A DNA stretch of 37,466 bases from Oscillospiraceae bacterium (GCA_902761635.1 CACWLG010000044.1:1-37466), one strand, 5' to 3'; shown: positions 14,963-26,300, counted from the stretch's first letter. Notes: a model not told the origin generated them from the letters alone. A program made the numbers and translations.

Positions 14963-16648
14963 TTATTCCACGCTGATCATGTAGTAGTACACCGGTTGTC
15001 CGCCGTTGACCACGCTCAGCTCCGCCTGGGGGAAGCTGCCGGTCAGCACCGCGGCCACCCCGTCGGCGCTGGCTTCGTCCACGCCCTCGCCGTAATAAAC
15101 GGTAATAAACTCCGGGGAATACTGGCAGAAGGCCCCGCTCAGCTCTTCCAGCAGCGCATCCTCACTCTTGTAGCTGCCGAGCAGCGCCCCGTCCAGCAGG
15201 GCCAGATACTCGCCGGCATGGATGTCGTGCCCGTCAAAGTCGGAATCCCGCGCGGCATAGGTCACCATCGCGGTGTGGACCCTGGCGGCGGCGTCCTTCA
15301 TGGCCTCGACAATGGGCTCCTCATTCTCGTCGATGTTGAAGTTCAAAAGTGCCGAGATGCCCTGGGGCACGGTTTTGGTGGGGATCACGATGACCCGCTT
15401 GTCCCTGCACAGCTCTGCGCTCTGCTCGGCGGCCATGATGATGTTCTTGTTGTTCGGCAGTACGAAGACCGTCTCCGCCGGGGTGCGGTTGATCTCCCGC
15501 AGGATATCGTCGGTGGAGGGGTTCATGGTCTGCCCGCCGGTGACCACGCGGTCGGCGCCAAGCTCCCGGAAGAGGTTCTGCATGCCCGCGCCCGCGGCCA
15601 CGACCACCGCGCCGAACTGCTTTTCGGGGGCGGCAAATTCAGGCTCCTCCAGCTCCTGCTCGACCTTGTCGAGATCGTCGGTGCTGATGACGGCCACGCC
15701 CGCCTTCTGCTGCTCGGCCTGGATGACCATGTTTTCGATCTTGGCAAGCTCCAGCGTGCCGTATTTCTGGCTCTCGGTCAGCGCCGTGCCCGGGGTGTCG
15801 GTGTGGACGTGGACCTTGAAGATCTCATCGTCCTCACTGATGACAAGGCTGTCGCCGATGCTGTCGAGATAGCTGCGAAGGGGCGTGAGATCGACATCCG
15901 GGTCATTCTTGCGCACGATGTACACCGTGTCGAAGGCAAAGGTGATCACATCCTGCACGCCGTCCTTCTCGAACACGCGCCCGCTCTCCTGCACGACCTC
16001 CTCGATGCGCATCTGGTCCCGGGGAGCGAAGACCTCCCCCCGCAGGGAGGAGAGCATGGCCTTGAGTATGACCATGTAACCCATGCCGCCCGCGTCCACG
16101 ACGCCGGCTTTTTTGAGTACGGGATTGAGATTGATGGTGTCGGCCAGGGCCTCATCCCCGGCGGCAATGGCGGCCTCCATAGTTGCCTCCATACCGGCAT
16201 CGCTCTCGGCTGCCCGGACGGCAGCCTCGGTGGCCAGGCGCGAGACTGTGAGGATCGTACCCTCGGCAGGCTTCATGACGGCCTTGTAGGCGGCGTTGAC
16301 GCCCTCCTGCATGGCGGCGGCAAAGCTCTTGGGGTCGGCCTCATGCAGACCCTTGAGTTTCTTGGAGATCCCGCGAAACAGCAGGCTCAGAATGACGCCG
16401 GAGTTGCCGCGGGCTCCCCGCAGCAGGGCGGAGGCCACACAGTCGGCCGTGGCGGTGATGGTGGGAAAATCGTTCTTTCTCAGCTCGGCGGCGGCCTTTT
16501 CCATGGTCAGGCCCATATTGGTGCCGGTGTCGCCGTCAGGAACGGGAAAGACGTTCAGATCGTTGATGGTCTGGATGTTGGCTTGCAGCGCGGCGTATGC
16601 ACACAGGATGCATTCCTTGAAGGCCGCGGCATTTATCATATCTCTCAA
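14963..16648 (-). CDS. yloV: DAK2 domain / FakA-YloV family kinase-like protein
   Basis: The N-terminal DAK2 (dihydroxyacetone kinase-like) domain has VFPVPDGDTGTNM near residue 35, ALLRGARGNSGVI near 75-90, and VDAGGMGYM near 185; these bind ATP and Mg2+. The C-terminal half matches the DegV-like EDD domain of FakA. In S. aureus, FakA phosphorylates fatty acids held by FakB so exogenous lipid can enter phospholipids; a similar role is likely here, with FakB elsewhere. Length (561) fits the family (~550). The start is TTG 16648, supported by GAGAGG nine to ten bases upstream; ATG 16639 is the alternative. It lies 21 bases after the Asp23 gene, the conserved yloU-yloV pairing. Confidence 0.9.
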   Translation of the reverse strand: MRDMINAAAFKECILCAYAALQANIQTINDLNVFPVPDGDTGTNMGLTMEKAAAELRKNDFPTITATADCVASALLRGARGNSGVILSLLFRGISKKLKGLHEADPKSFAAAMQEGVNAAYKAVMKPAEGTILTVSRLATEAAVRAAESDAGMEATMEAAIAAGDEALADTINLNPVLKKAGVVDAGGMGYMVILKAMLSSLRGEVFAPRDQMRIEEVVQESGRVFEKDGVQDVITFAFDTVYIVRKNDPDVDLTPLRSYLDSIGDSLVISEDDEIFKVHVHTDTPGTALTESQKYGTLELAKIENMVIQAEQQKAGVAVISTDDLDKVEQELEEPEFAAPEKQFGAVVVAAGAGMQNLFRELGADRVVTGGQTMNPSTDDILREINRTPAETVFVLPNNKNIIMAAEQSAELCRDKRVIVIPTKTVPQGISALLNFNIDENEEPIVEAMKDAAARVHTAMVTYAARDSDFDGHDIHAGEYLALLDGALLGSYKSEDALLEELSGAFCQYSPEFITVYYGEGVDEASADGVAAVLTGSFPQAELSVVNGGQPVYYYMISVE

Positions 16649-16669
16649 GTGACAGTTCCTCTCTTCGCC

Positions 16670-17020
16670 TTATCCGATGATGGAATCAATGTACACATCG
16701 ACGCGGCGCACGGGCACGCCCGCGGATTTGGACAGCTTGTAGCTGACCTCATTGACAATGCTCTTTGCCACAGCGCTCATATTCACGCCGCGGTCTACAC
16801 CGATGTGCAGTTCGAGCGCAATGGCGCCGTCCTCGTCAAAGTGCACGGTGACGCCCTTGGACATGGACTCCCTGCGCAGCAGCTGCCACGCGCCGCCGTC
16901 CTTGCTGCGTCCGATCATCCCCTTGACGCCGAAGCAGCTTGTCGCCGCCACGCCGGCCAGGTAGGTCAGAACCTCGCTTGTGATGCTGATCGTTCCTTTA
17001 TCGCTCTTGATGTTAACCAC
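16670..17020 (-). CDS. yloU: Asp23/Gls24 family protein
   Basis: A 116-residue soluble protein of the Asp23/Gls24 envelope-stress family: VNIKSDKGTISITSEVLTYL at the N-terminus, then GVKGMIGR, and VNEVSYKLSKSAGVPVRRVD near the C-terminus. The family opening (MVxI...G.I.IS.EVL) supports the GTG start at 17020, with GAAAGGGGG ten bases upstream. An ATG at 17041 would add seven residues but has no ribosome site. Paired with the DAK2 gene, as in B. subtilis yloU-yloV. The exact cellular function is not settled; in S. aureus Asp23 sits at the membrane and affects the cell-wall stress response. Confidence 0.88.
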   Translation of the reverse strand: MVNIKSDKGTISITSEVLTYLAGVAATSCFGVKGMIGRSKDGGAWQLLRRESMSKGVTVHFDEDGAIALELHIGVDRGVNMSAVAKSIVNEVSYKLSKSAGVPVRRVDVYIDSIIG

Positions 17021-17082
17021 GCGATGGGCGCCCCCTTTCATGGCTTGTGATTTCGCGCCCCGCAGGCGCAAACCGAGATGGT

Positions 17083-17111
17083 ATTATACTATACTTATAA
17101 TAAAAAGACAA
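17083..17111 (-). promoter_or_regulatory. Sigma-A promoter of the Asp23-DAK2 operon
   Basis: Minus strand: TTGTCT (plus 17106-17111), 17-base spacer, TATAAT (plus 17083-17088). It lies just past the lepA stop at 17126; no terminator separates the two, so lepA read-through could also reach this operon. Confidence 0.78.
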
Positions 17112-17125
17112 GATTTTTATTTTTT

Positions 17126-18826
<1,701 letters not shown>

Positions 18827-18830
<4 letters not shown>

Positions 18831-19153
18831 CGGTCAGCCTCCTTCGCTTCGTTTTCACCGAGGGATGTGCGCGCCTCGTCAATGACGGCGCGCAGCTTGT
18901 CAAGATAGCCCACCGCCGTCTTCACGGCGCTGCGGACGGCGTCGGGCCGGTCGCTGCGGCCCAGCAGATAGTCGGCGCTTACGCCGTAGTAGTCGCATGC
19001 GCGGCAGACGAAGCCGAGCCCCGGCTCGCGCGCGCCGTTTTCGTAATGGCTCAGAAGCGCCTGGCTGATGCCGAGATCCTTTGCCGCCGTGCGCTGGCTG
19101 ATGCTCCGCTCCCGCCGGAGGGCCGAGAGGGTTTCCGGAAAGCTCCTGTCCAT
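18827..19153 (-). CDS. XRE-family HTH transcriptional regulator
   Basis: A 108-residue regulator. Residues ~7-62 are a Cro/C1-type helix-turn-helix: [37 protein letters not shown], then [17 protein letters not shown], the usual ending of this subclass. A helical tail (residues 70-108) may serve for dimerisation. ATG 19153 has AAGGGG upstream. Its stop overlaps the lepA start (ATGA), so lepA would be translated by coupling. Target genes are unknown; autoregulation is plausible. Confidence 0.9.
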
Positions 19154-19196
19154 GGTCGATGCCCCTTGTCGTTCGGAATTTGATTACAGTTTGTAT

Positions 19197-19225
19197 ATTA
19201 TATATAGAGAGAGCTTTTTTGTAAA
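19197..19225 (-). promoter_or_regulatory. Promoter of the XRE-lepA operon
   Basis: Minus strand: TTTACA (plus 19220-19225), 17-base spacer, TATAAT (plus 19197-19202). Confidence 0.78.
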
Positions 19226-19309
19226 GGGGAAGATCGTGAAAAAATCGGGCGCCGCGCCCCCCATATTTTGTGTCATTATCTTGAAATCGAACGGTGTTCG
19301 TGTTATCTT

Positions 19310-19315
19310 TATAAT
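19310..19315 (+). promoter_or_regulatory. -10 box of the pta promoter
   Basis: TATAAT lies 33 bases before the pta start. No good -35 is visible at 16-18 bases (TCGAAC is the best at 17), so the promoter may need an activator. Confidence 0.45.
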
Positions 19316-19348
19316 ACCAAACAAAAAATAAAGCTGGAGGTAGATTCC

Positions 19349-20347
19349 ATGTTTGAAAACCTGGTAGAAATTCTCAAGGCCAATCCCCGCAAGATCGTCT
19401 ATCCCGAAGGCACCGACGCCCGCATCCTCGAGGCCGCCGCGCGGCTGAAGAAGGACGGCTTCCTGACTCCTGTGCTCATCGGCAATGTGGATGAGGTCAA
19501 GGCTGCGGCCGCAAAGGGCGGCTTCGACATTGACGGGCTTGAGATCCTCGATCCCGCGACCTATCCCGAGATGGACAAATTCGTGGATGATTTCGTGGCG
19601 CTGCGCAAGGGCAAGGCCACCCCGGAGGATGCCCGCGCCATGCTTCTCAAGTCCAACTACTTCGGCACCATGCTGGTCAAGGAGGGCCTGGCCGACTCTC
19701 TGCTCGGCGGCGCCACCTACTCCACCGCCGACACCGTTCGTCCCGCCCTGCAGCTTGTCAAGACCAAGAAGGGCTCGAATCTCGTCTCCTCCTGCTTCAT
19801 TCTCGCCCGCGGGGATGAGATGATCGCCATGGGCGACTGCGCCATCAACATTTCCTATGAGGACAAGAAGGACAAGGACGGCAATGTCGTCCTGACCGCC
19901 GCCCAGCAGGTGGCCGAGGTCGCCGTCGAGACCGCGCGCACCGCCAAGGTCTTCGGCATCGACCCGAAGATCGCCATGCTCTCCTTCTCCACCAAGGGCT
20001 CCGGCAAGGGCCCCGGCCCGGAGCTGATGCGCAACGCCACCGCCATTGTCAAGGAGACCCATCCGGAGCTCGCCTGCGACGGCGAAATGCAGTTTGACGC
20101 CGCCGTCTCCCCCGTTGTCGGTCAGCTCAAGTTCCCCGGCAGCCCCGTCGCCGGCTATGCCAACACCTTCATCTTCCCCGAAATCCAGTCCGGCAACATC
20201 GGCTACAAAATCGCCCAGCGCCTGGGCGGCTACATGGCCTTCGGCCCCATCCTGCAGGGCCTGAACGCCCCCATCAACGACCTCTCCCGCGGCTGCAATG
20301 CCGAGGAGGTCTATCTGATGAGCATCATCACCGCCGCGCTGGTCTGA
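19349..20347 (+). CDS. pta: Phosphate acetyltransferase
   Basis: Interconverts acetyl-CoA and acetyl phosphate in acetate fermentation. At 332 residues it is the short bacterial Pta form. Landmarks are RKIVYPEGTDARILEAA at the N-terminus, GGATYSTADTVRPALQLV near 124-141, AMLSFSTKGSGKGP near 210-223, DGEMQFDAAVSPVV near 243-256, and the ending FIFPEIQSGNIGYKIAQRLG then GPILQGLNAPINDLSRGC. Start ATG 19349 has GGAGG eight bases upstream; an upstream in-frame ATG-like extension would include the promoter and is dropped. No ackA is adjacent. The codon use is strongly biased to C-ending codons, which suggests high expression. Confidence 0.96.
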   Translation: MFENLVEILKANPRKIVYPEGTDARILEAAARLKKDGFLTPVLIGNVDEVKAAAAKGGFDIDGLEILDPATYPEMDKFVDDFVALRKGKATPEDARAMLLKSNYFGTMLVKEGLADSLLGGATYSTADTVRPALQLVKTKKGSNLVSSCFILARGDEMIAMGDCAINISYEDKKDKDGNVVLTAAQQVAEVAVETARTAKVFGIDPKIAMLSFSTKGSGKGPGPELMRNATAIVKETHPELACDGEMQFDAAVSPVVGQLKFPGSPVAGYANTFIFPEIQSGNIGYKIAQRLGGYMAFGPILQGLNAPINDLSRGCNAEEVYLMSIITAALV

Positions 20348-20350
20348 CCG

Positions 20351-20476
20351 TCAATCGAATGGCAAGGCCATTCAATTGAGATTTGCAGCCCTCTGCGCGC
20401 GCTCGCTTGCGGGGGACGCTCGCACACTTGAGGGCTGAGAAGTGTTTTTTCCGAGGTACACACCCCCGGAAAAAAC
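20351..20476 (+). other. Cluster of three stem-loops downstream of pta
   Basis: Three hairpins in a row: a 13-pair stem with one mismatch (20351-20379, TCAAT/ATTGA outer arms and GAATGGC/GCCATTC inner arms); CAGCCCTC/GAGGGCTG (20386-20393 with 20430-20437); and GTTTTTTCCG/CGGAAAAAAC (20444-20453 with 20467-20476). None is a plain terminator. It may be a 3'-UTR structure or an intergenic repeat element. Confidence 0.5.
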
Positions 20477-20491
20477 GGATTTGAATGATAG

Positions 20492-20520
20492 GGCCGCCGT
20501 TTTCGGCGGCCTTATTTCTT
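20492..20520 (+). terminator. Intrinsic terminator of pta
   Basis: GGCCGCCG, loop TTTT, CGGCGGCC, then TTATTTCTT. Confidence 0.85.
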
Positions 20521-20572
20521 CCCGCTCCAAACTCATAACGCCACACTCCATACTCTCTCAGGAGGCTCTGCC

Positions 20573-21022
20573 ATGACTGATCACGAAGCCAGCATGTCTC
20601 TCGCCCTTGCCCTTGCGCGCGAGGCGTATGCGCACGGGGAAGTGCCGGTCGGCGCTGTCGTTGTCGGGCCGGACGGTGTGATCCTCGGGCGCGGGCGCAA
20701 CAGGAGGCAGGAGACCGGGGACGCCACCGCCCATGCCGAACTCGAAGCCATCCGCGAGGCCTGCCGGGCTCTCGGCGACTGGCGGCTTTCAGGCTGCACG
20801 CTCTATGTCACGCTGGAGCCCTGCCCCATGTGCGCCGGGGCCGTCATCAACGCCCGTCTCCCTGCGCTGGTCTACGGCGCGCGGGAGCCCCTGACCGGCT
20901 CCTGCGGCAGTGTCATCGACCTGTTTTTTGAGCGCTACGGCCACCGCCCGGCGGTCTATCCGGGCGTTTTGGAGGCGGAATGCGCCGGACTGCTGCAGGC
21001 CTTTTTTCGGGACAAGCGCTGA
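20573..21022 (+). CDS. tadA: tRNA-specific adenosine deaminase
   Basis: Converts A34 to inosine in the anticodon of tRNA-Arg(ACG). A 149-residue member of the cytidine/deoxycytidylate deaminase fold. The zinc-site residues are visible: H54 and the proton-shuttling E56 in TAHAELEAI, then C84 and C87 in EPCPMCAGA. The substrate-loop region VPVGAVVVGPDG and the tail VLEAECAGLLQAFFRDKR match TadA. Length is normal. ATG 20573 has AGGAGG at 20560-20565. Confidence 0.95.
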   Translation: MTDHEASMSLALALAREAYAHGEVPVGAVVVGPDGVILGRGRNRRQETGDATAHAELEAIREACRALGDWRLSGCTLYVTLEPCPMCAGAVINARLPALVYGAREPLTGSCGSVIDLFFERYGHRPAVYPGVLEAECAGLLQAFFRDKR

Positions 21023-21072
21023 AATCGTCAAAGGTCTGACAGGGATTTTTTGAATATTTTGCACATTTCCTC

Positions 21073-21101
21073 TTGCATTGCGGCGCTTTTTCCTGTAATA
21101 T
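21073..21101 (+). promoter_or_regulatory. Candidate promoter of the hexa-FMN protein gene
   Basis: TTGCAT (21073-21078), 17-base spacer, TAATAT (21096-21101). Confidence 0.5.
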
Positions 21102-21156
21102 TTTATAGATGATATGATTCCAGATTCCGCCATTACAATCAGGGGAGGACTCCGCC

Positions 21157-23163
21157 ATGAAACACAACCTGGAAAAGAAGTTCAGCTCCTTTGACCTGAT
21201 CCTGGTCCTGGCGCTGATTGCCGTACTGCTGATCAACATTTTTGTGATCGGCAATCTCCGCGGCCCCGGTGAACGCAAGGCCTCCAAGGACGCAGTCACC
21301 GTGACCGGCAGTGCTCCCGGCAAGGTCGGAGATGTGACCGTTGAGGTCGTGGCCGACGCTAACAACATCTATTCCGTCACCGTGACCGGGCAGAACGAGA
21401 CCCCGGGTATCGGCTCGCTCGCGGTCGAGCAGCTCCCCGCCGCCATCGGCAAGGCAAACTCCCTTGACGTGGACGGCGTCTCCACCGCCACGGTGACAAG
21501 CGACGCCATCAAGGCCGCCGTTGCCGCAGCGCTGGAAAGCGCCGGCTTTGATCCGGCAGGCTTCGGCTACACCGCTCCGGCTCCCGAGCCTGCGGCTGAG
21601 GCTGCCGCTGCGGAGACCGCAGCGCCTGTGGTCCGGGAGGACGGCAAGGTCACTGCCACCGGCAAGGGCAAGGGCATCGACGGCGACGTGCTCGTTGAGG
21701 TCGTTGCCGACGCGAACACCATCTATGAGGTCAACATCCTCCAGCAGAACGAGACCCCGGGCATCGGCTCCGTCGCGGTTGAAAAGCTTCCCGCCGCCAT
21801 CGTGGAGGCAAACTCCATCTCGGTCGACGTCATCACCGGCGCGACAGTGACCAGCACCGCCATCAGAACCGCCGTCACCGAGGCGCTCACCGCTGCCGGC
21901 TTTGATCCGGCGAACTTCGGTGCCGGCGCAGAGGCCGCTCCCGCAGAGGAAGCCGCGCCTGTTCAGGAAGCAGCCCCCGCCCAGGAGGCCGCGCCTGCTG
22001 AAATCCCCGCCGACGCTGTCACCGTGACCGGCAAGGGCGCCGGCATCGGCGGCGACGTTGTGGTTGAGGTCGTGACCGACGGCACCAACATCTATGCCGT
22101 CACCGTCCTTGAGCAGAACGAGACCCCGGGCATCGGCTCCGTCGCGGCAGAAAAGCTCCCCGCTGCGATTGTCGCGGCCAACTCCGTTGAGGTTGACGCC
22201 ATCACCGGCGCGACCGTGACGAGCACTGCCATCAAGACCGCTGTCACCGAGGCCATGGCAAGCCTCAATGCCGCGCCTGCCGAAGATGCCGCTCCCGCCG
22301 AAGAGCCTGCCGAGGCAGCCGAGGAGACCCACAGCGGCTCCGCCGCGCTGCAGGCCACTGTCGACGGCAGGAACGGTCCGCTGGTCGTTGAGGTCATTGT
22401 CAAGGACGGCGTTATCACCAAGGTGGATGTCCTTGAGCACAGCGAGACCCAGGGTGTCGGCTCCGTCGCTGTTGACTGGATGCCCGGCCGCATCCTTGAG
22501 GCAAATTCCGCCGACGTGGACGGCGTGACCGGTGCCACCATCACCTCCGATGCCATCAAGGCCGCTGTCCGCCAGGCTTTGGAGCTTGCGGAAAACGGCC
22601 AGCCCGCAGCGGAAGCCGCTGCCCTTGCTGAGCCTGTCACCGTGCAGGCCACTGTCGACGGCAGAAACGGTCCCATCACCGTGGAAGTTACCACCGACGG
22701 CGTGAACATCCGCGATGTGAAGGTGCTGGAGAGCAGCGAGACCCAGGGTGTCGGCTCTGTCGCCGCCGACTGGCTGCCCGCGCGGATCGTGGAGGCAAAC
22801 ACCGTTGACATTGACGGCATTACCGGCGCGACCATCACCTCCGACGCCATCAAGTCCGCCGTCACCACCGCCGTTGCGCTTGCAAAGAACGGCACGACAG
22901 GCGAGCCTGTCATCGTGACGGTCGAGGCCGCAGGCAAAAACGGCCCCATCGTCCTTGAGGTCACAACCGACGGAAAGAACATCGCCGATGTGAAGGTGCT
23001 GGAGAGCAGCGAGACCGTGGGCGTCGGCGCGGTAGCCGTCGAGTGGCTGCCCGGGCGCATCGTCGAGGCAAACGCCGTTGACATTGACGGCATTACCGGC
23101 GCAACCATCACCTCCGACGCCATCAAGTCCGCCGTCCGCGAGGCCATGGACAAGGCCGCCTGA
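21157..23163 (+). CDS. Membrane-anchored protein with six tandem FMN-binding domains
   Basis: A 668-residue protein: a short basic N-terminus, one membrane helix (residues ~13-33, LILVLALIAVLLINIFVIG), then six FMN-binding (FMN_bind) domains facing out. Each has a V[VT]VEV...D...I core, a (N/S)ET(P/Q)G(I/V)G motif and a Dxx(S/T)GAT flavinylation motif, where ApbE-type transferases attach FMN to the Thr. The Asp/Thr pairs are D224/T230, D347/T353, D455/T461, D553/T559 and D644/T650; the first domain reads DGVSTAT (D106/T112), with Gly changed to Thr. Ala/Pro/Glu-rich linkers separate domains 1-4. Domains 1-3 use NETPGIGS and GATVTS, domains 4-6 SETQGVGS-like and GATITS, so two subfamilies were each amplified. 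Likely an extracytoplasmic electron carrier, comparable to PplA of Listeria, feeding the reductase encoded next. ATG 21157 has GGGGAGG. Confidence 0.92.
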   Translation: MKHNLEKKFSSFDLILVLALIAVLLINIFVIGNLRGPGERKASKDAVTVTGSAPGKVGDVTVEVVADANNIYSVTVTGQNETPGIGSLAVEQLPAAIGKANSLDVDGVSTATVTSDAIKAAVAAALESAGFDPAGFGYTAPAPEPAAEAAAAETAAPVVREDGKVTATGKGKGIDGDVLVEVVADANTIYEVNILQQNETPGIGSVAVEKLPAAIVEANSISVDVITGATVTSTAIRTAVTEALTAAGFDPANFGAGAEAAPAEEAAPVQEAAPAQEAAPAEIPADAVTVTGKGAGIGGDVVVEVVTDGTNIYAVTVLEQNETPGIGSVAAEKLPAAIVAANSVEVDAITGATVTSTAIKTAVTEAMASLNAAPAEDAAPAEEPAEAAEETHSGSAALQATVDGRNGPLVVEVIVKDGVITKVDVLEHSETQGVGSVAVDWMPGRILEANSADVDGVTGATITSDAIKAAVRQALELAENGQPAAEAAALAEPVTVQATVDGRNGPITVEVTTDGVNIRDVKVLESSETQGVGSVAADWLPARIVEANTVDIDGITGATITSDAIKSAVTTAVALAKNGTTGEPVIVTVEAAGKNGPIVLEVTTDGKNIADVKVLESSETVGVGAVAVEWLPGRIVEANAVDIDGITGATITSDAIKSAVREAMDKAA

Positions 23164-23190
23164 GCGAGACCTCCGTACAACGCTTTTGAT

Positions 23191-23224
23191 TCCCGGCAGT
23201 CGTAACAACTGCCGGGATTTTTTT
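23191..23224 (+). terminator. Intrinsic terminator of the hexa-FMN protein gene
   Basis: TCCCGGCAGT pairs with ACTGCCGGGA around a seven-base loop, followed by TTTTTTT. Confidence 0.92.
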
Positions 23225-23259
23225 CGGGAATTTTTTGAACAGATTGACAGGATTCTCAA

Positions 23260-23288
23260 TTGACGATGAAAGCAAGAAATGATATACT
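23260..23288 (+). promoter_or_regulatory. Sigma-A promoter of the double flavoprotein gene
   Basis: TTGACG (23260-23265), 17-base spacer, TATACT (23283-23288). The leader of ~90 bases carries a hairpin CCGAAGGCG/CGCCTTCGG (23302-23310 with 23318-23326) without a T-run, which may stabilise the mRNA. Confidence 0.75.
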
Positions 23289-23383
23289 TTTCACAGAATG
23301 CCCGAAGGCGATGACCCCGCCTTCGGTGAACGGATAATCCTATTCATATCAAGCTTCGAGAGGAGCTTAAAAGGAGGAAGACT

Positions 23384-26300
23384 ATGAAGAAGACACTGTC
23401 CCTGCTTTTGGCCCTGATGATGCTTCTGTCCCTCGCGGTTCCGGTTTACGCGGACGACGCGCAGACCGCCCAGGGCAAGGGCACCGGCATCGACGGCGAG
23501 GTCGTCGTCGAAGTCAAGGCTGACGCGAACACCATCTATGAAGTAAATGTAGTCCAGCAGAACGAGACCCCGGGCATCGGCTCCGTCGCGGTTGAGAAGC
23601 TGCCCGGCGCGATCGTCGCGGCAAACTCCCTCGAGGTCGACGGCATCACGGGCGCGACGGTGACCAGCACTGCCATCAAGGCCGCCGTCACCGAGGCCCT
23701 GACCGCCATGGGCTTTGATCCCGCGAGCTATCAGGGCGCTGCCGCCGCTGCCGAGGAGGCTGCCCCCGCCGAGAAGAGTGCTGAGACCCTTGACTGCGAT
23801 GTCGTGGTCATCGGCGCAGGCGGCGCCGGCATGACCGCCGCCATCACCGCCTCCGATGAGGGCGCGAACGTCATCATCCTTGAGAGCACCAGCTTCCCCG
23901 GCGGCAACTCTGTCCGCTCCACCGGCGGTATGAACGCCGGCCCCACCGAGTGGCGCAACATGAACGAGTTCGGCGAAGCCGCGGGCGTTGAGGCCACCCT
24001 CAAGAAGGTCGCCAACTTCCCCGATAACGCGCGCATTCAGGAGCTGGGCAAGATCGTTGAAGAGCAGTGGGCCGCCTACCAGGCCGATCCCCAGGGCTAC
24101 TTTGATACCTCCGAGCTCTTCCAGCTCGATACCCTTATCGGCGGCGGCGGTATGAACGATCCCGCCCTGGTCAAGAAGCTCGTCGAGTCCAGCCCCGCCG
24201 CCATTGACTGGCTCGATTCCCTCGATCCTGAGATCATCCTGCACGATGTGGCTGCATTCGGCGGCGCGTCCGTCAAGCGCATCCACCGCCCGGTGGACGA
24301 AAACGGCAAGTCCCTCTCCGTCGGCGCGTACGTCGTTCCCCTGCTCCAGGAGAACCTTGAAAAGCGCGGCATCAAACTCCTGACCGACACCCCCGCCACC
24401 GAGATCCTGATGGATAACGGCACGGCTGTCGGCGTGAAGGCCGAGAGCGCAGATACCTCCTACACCATTAACGCCAAGGCGGTGGTCATCGCCTCCGGCG
24501 GCTTCGGCGCGAACAACGACATGATCAAGGCTGTCCGCCCCGAGCTTGACGGCTTCATCACCACCAACGCTCCCGGCATCCAGGGCCAGGGCATCCAGAT
24601 GGCCCAGGCCGTCGGTGCCGACACCGTCGATATGGAGCAGATCCAGCTCCACCCGACCGTCCATGTGGAAGGCACCAGCGCAAACCTCATCACCGAGGGT
24701 CTGCGCGGCGACGGCGCCATCCTTGTCAACCAGGAAGGTGAGCGCTTCTTCGACGAAGTCTCCACCCGCGACAAGGTCTCCGCTGCCGAGTTTGAGCAGA
24801 CCGGCGGCTATGCCTGGCTCATCATCGACAGCCGCATGTATGACAAGTCCAATGTCATCCAGGGCTATGTCAAGAAGGGTTTTGCCGAGACCGGCGACAC
24901 CTACGTCGCCCTGGCTGATGCCATCGGTGCTCCCGCTGAGGCGCTTGTCAACACCTTGATCAATTGGAACACGTGCGTGGAGCAGAAGTCCGATCCCGAG
25001 TTCGGCCGCGTTTCCTTCGCCAATCCCCTTGATCAGGCTCCCTTCTACGCCATCAAGGTTCAGCCCGGTGTCCACCACACCATGGGCGGTATCAAGATCA
25101 ACGACAACGCGCAGGTCATCGACACCGAAGGCAATGTGATCCCCGCCCTCTTCGCAGCGGGCGAAGTCACCGGCGGCGTGCACGGCAACAACCGTCTGGG
25201 CGGCAACGCTGTGGCCGACTTCACCATCTACGGCCGCATCGCCGGCCAGAACGCGGCGGATTTTGCCAAGGGCGGCGCTTCCGTGGAAGCTGCCCCCGCT
25301 GAGGCTGCCGCTCCCGCGGCTGACGGCGTCCAGACCGCCACCGCCAAGGCCCCCGGCATCGGCGGCGACGTGGTGGTTGAGGTCAAGGCCGACGCCGCCA
25401 CCATCTACGAAGTCAACATCCTCGAGCAGAACGAGACCCCGGGCATCGGCTCCGTGGCCGCTGAGAAGCTGCCCGCCGCGATGGTCACGGGCAACACCGT
25501 CGACGTCGACGCCATCACCGGTGCGACCGTCACCTCCACCGCCATCAAGACCGCCGTCACCGAGGCGCTGACCACTCTGGGCTTTGATCCTGCTGCCTAC
25601 ACCGGCGCTCCCGCCGAGGCTGCGGTTCCCGCCGAGAAGGCGGAGGAGACCCTTGACTGCGACGTGGTCGTCATCGGCGCGGGCGGCGCGGGCATGACCG
25701 CCGCCATCACCGCCTCCGATGCGGGCAAGAACGTCATCGTCCTCGAGAGCACCAGCTTCCCCGGCGGCAACTCCGTCCGCTCCACTGGCGGCATGAACGC
25801 CGGTCCCACCGAGTGGCGCAACCAGAATGAGTTCAAGGAAGGCGCAGGCGTTGAGGCCACCCTCAAGAAGGTCGCAAACTACCCCGACAACGCCCGCATC
25901 CAGGAGCTGGGCAAGATCGTCGAGGAGCAGTGGGCCGCCTACCAGGCCGCTCCCGAGGGCTACTTCGACACCGCCGAGCTCTTCCAGCTTGACACCCTCA
26001 TCGGCGGCGGCGGAATGAACGATCCCTCCCTCGTGAAGAAGCTGGTGGAATCCAGCGCCGACGCCATTGCCTGGCTTGACTCCCTCGATCCCGAGATCGT
26101 GCTGCATAACGTCGCTGCCTTCGGCGGCGCCTCCGTCAAGCGCATCCACCGTCCCGTGGACGCAGACGGCAAGGTCGTCTCCGTCGGCGCCTATGTCGTT
26201 CCCCTGCTGCAGGAGAACCTGGAAAAGCGCGGCATCACCCTTATGACCGATACCCCCGCTACCGAGATCCTTACCGATAACGGCGCTGTCGTCGGCGTGA

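Noticed and set aside
14945-17050. A 701-codon rightward open frame opposite the DAK2 and Asp23 genes.
   Set aside because: The minus-strand genes have clear family motifs, promoter and terminator; the plus frame has none.
21300-23160. Regularly recurring motifs that could suggest a CRISPR or noncoding repeat array.
   Set aside because: The period is about 270-370 bases, stays in frame, and encodes FMN-binding domains.
21139-23259. A 706-codon open frame antisense to the hexa-FMN gene.
   Set aside because: Same cause: a codon-bias shadow of a GC-rich repeat gene.
23302-23326. Leader hairpin before the double flavoprotein as a terminator or attenuator.
   Set aside because: There is no T-run after the stem and no competing structure I can see; treated as a plain leader stem.
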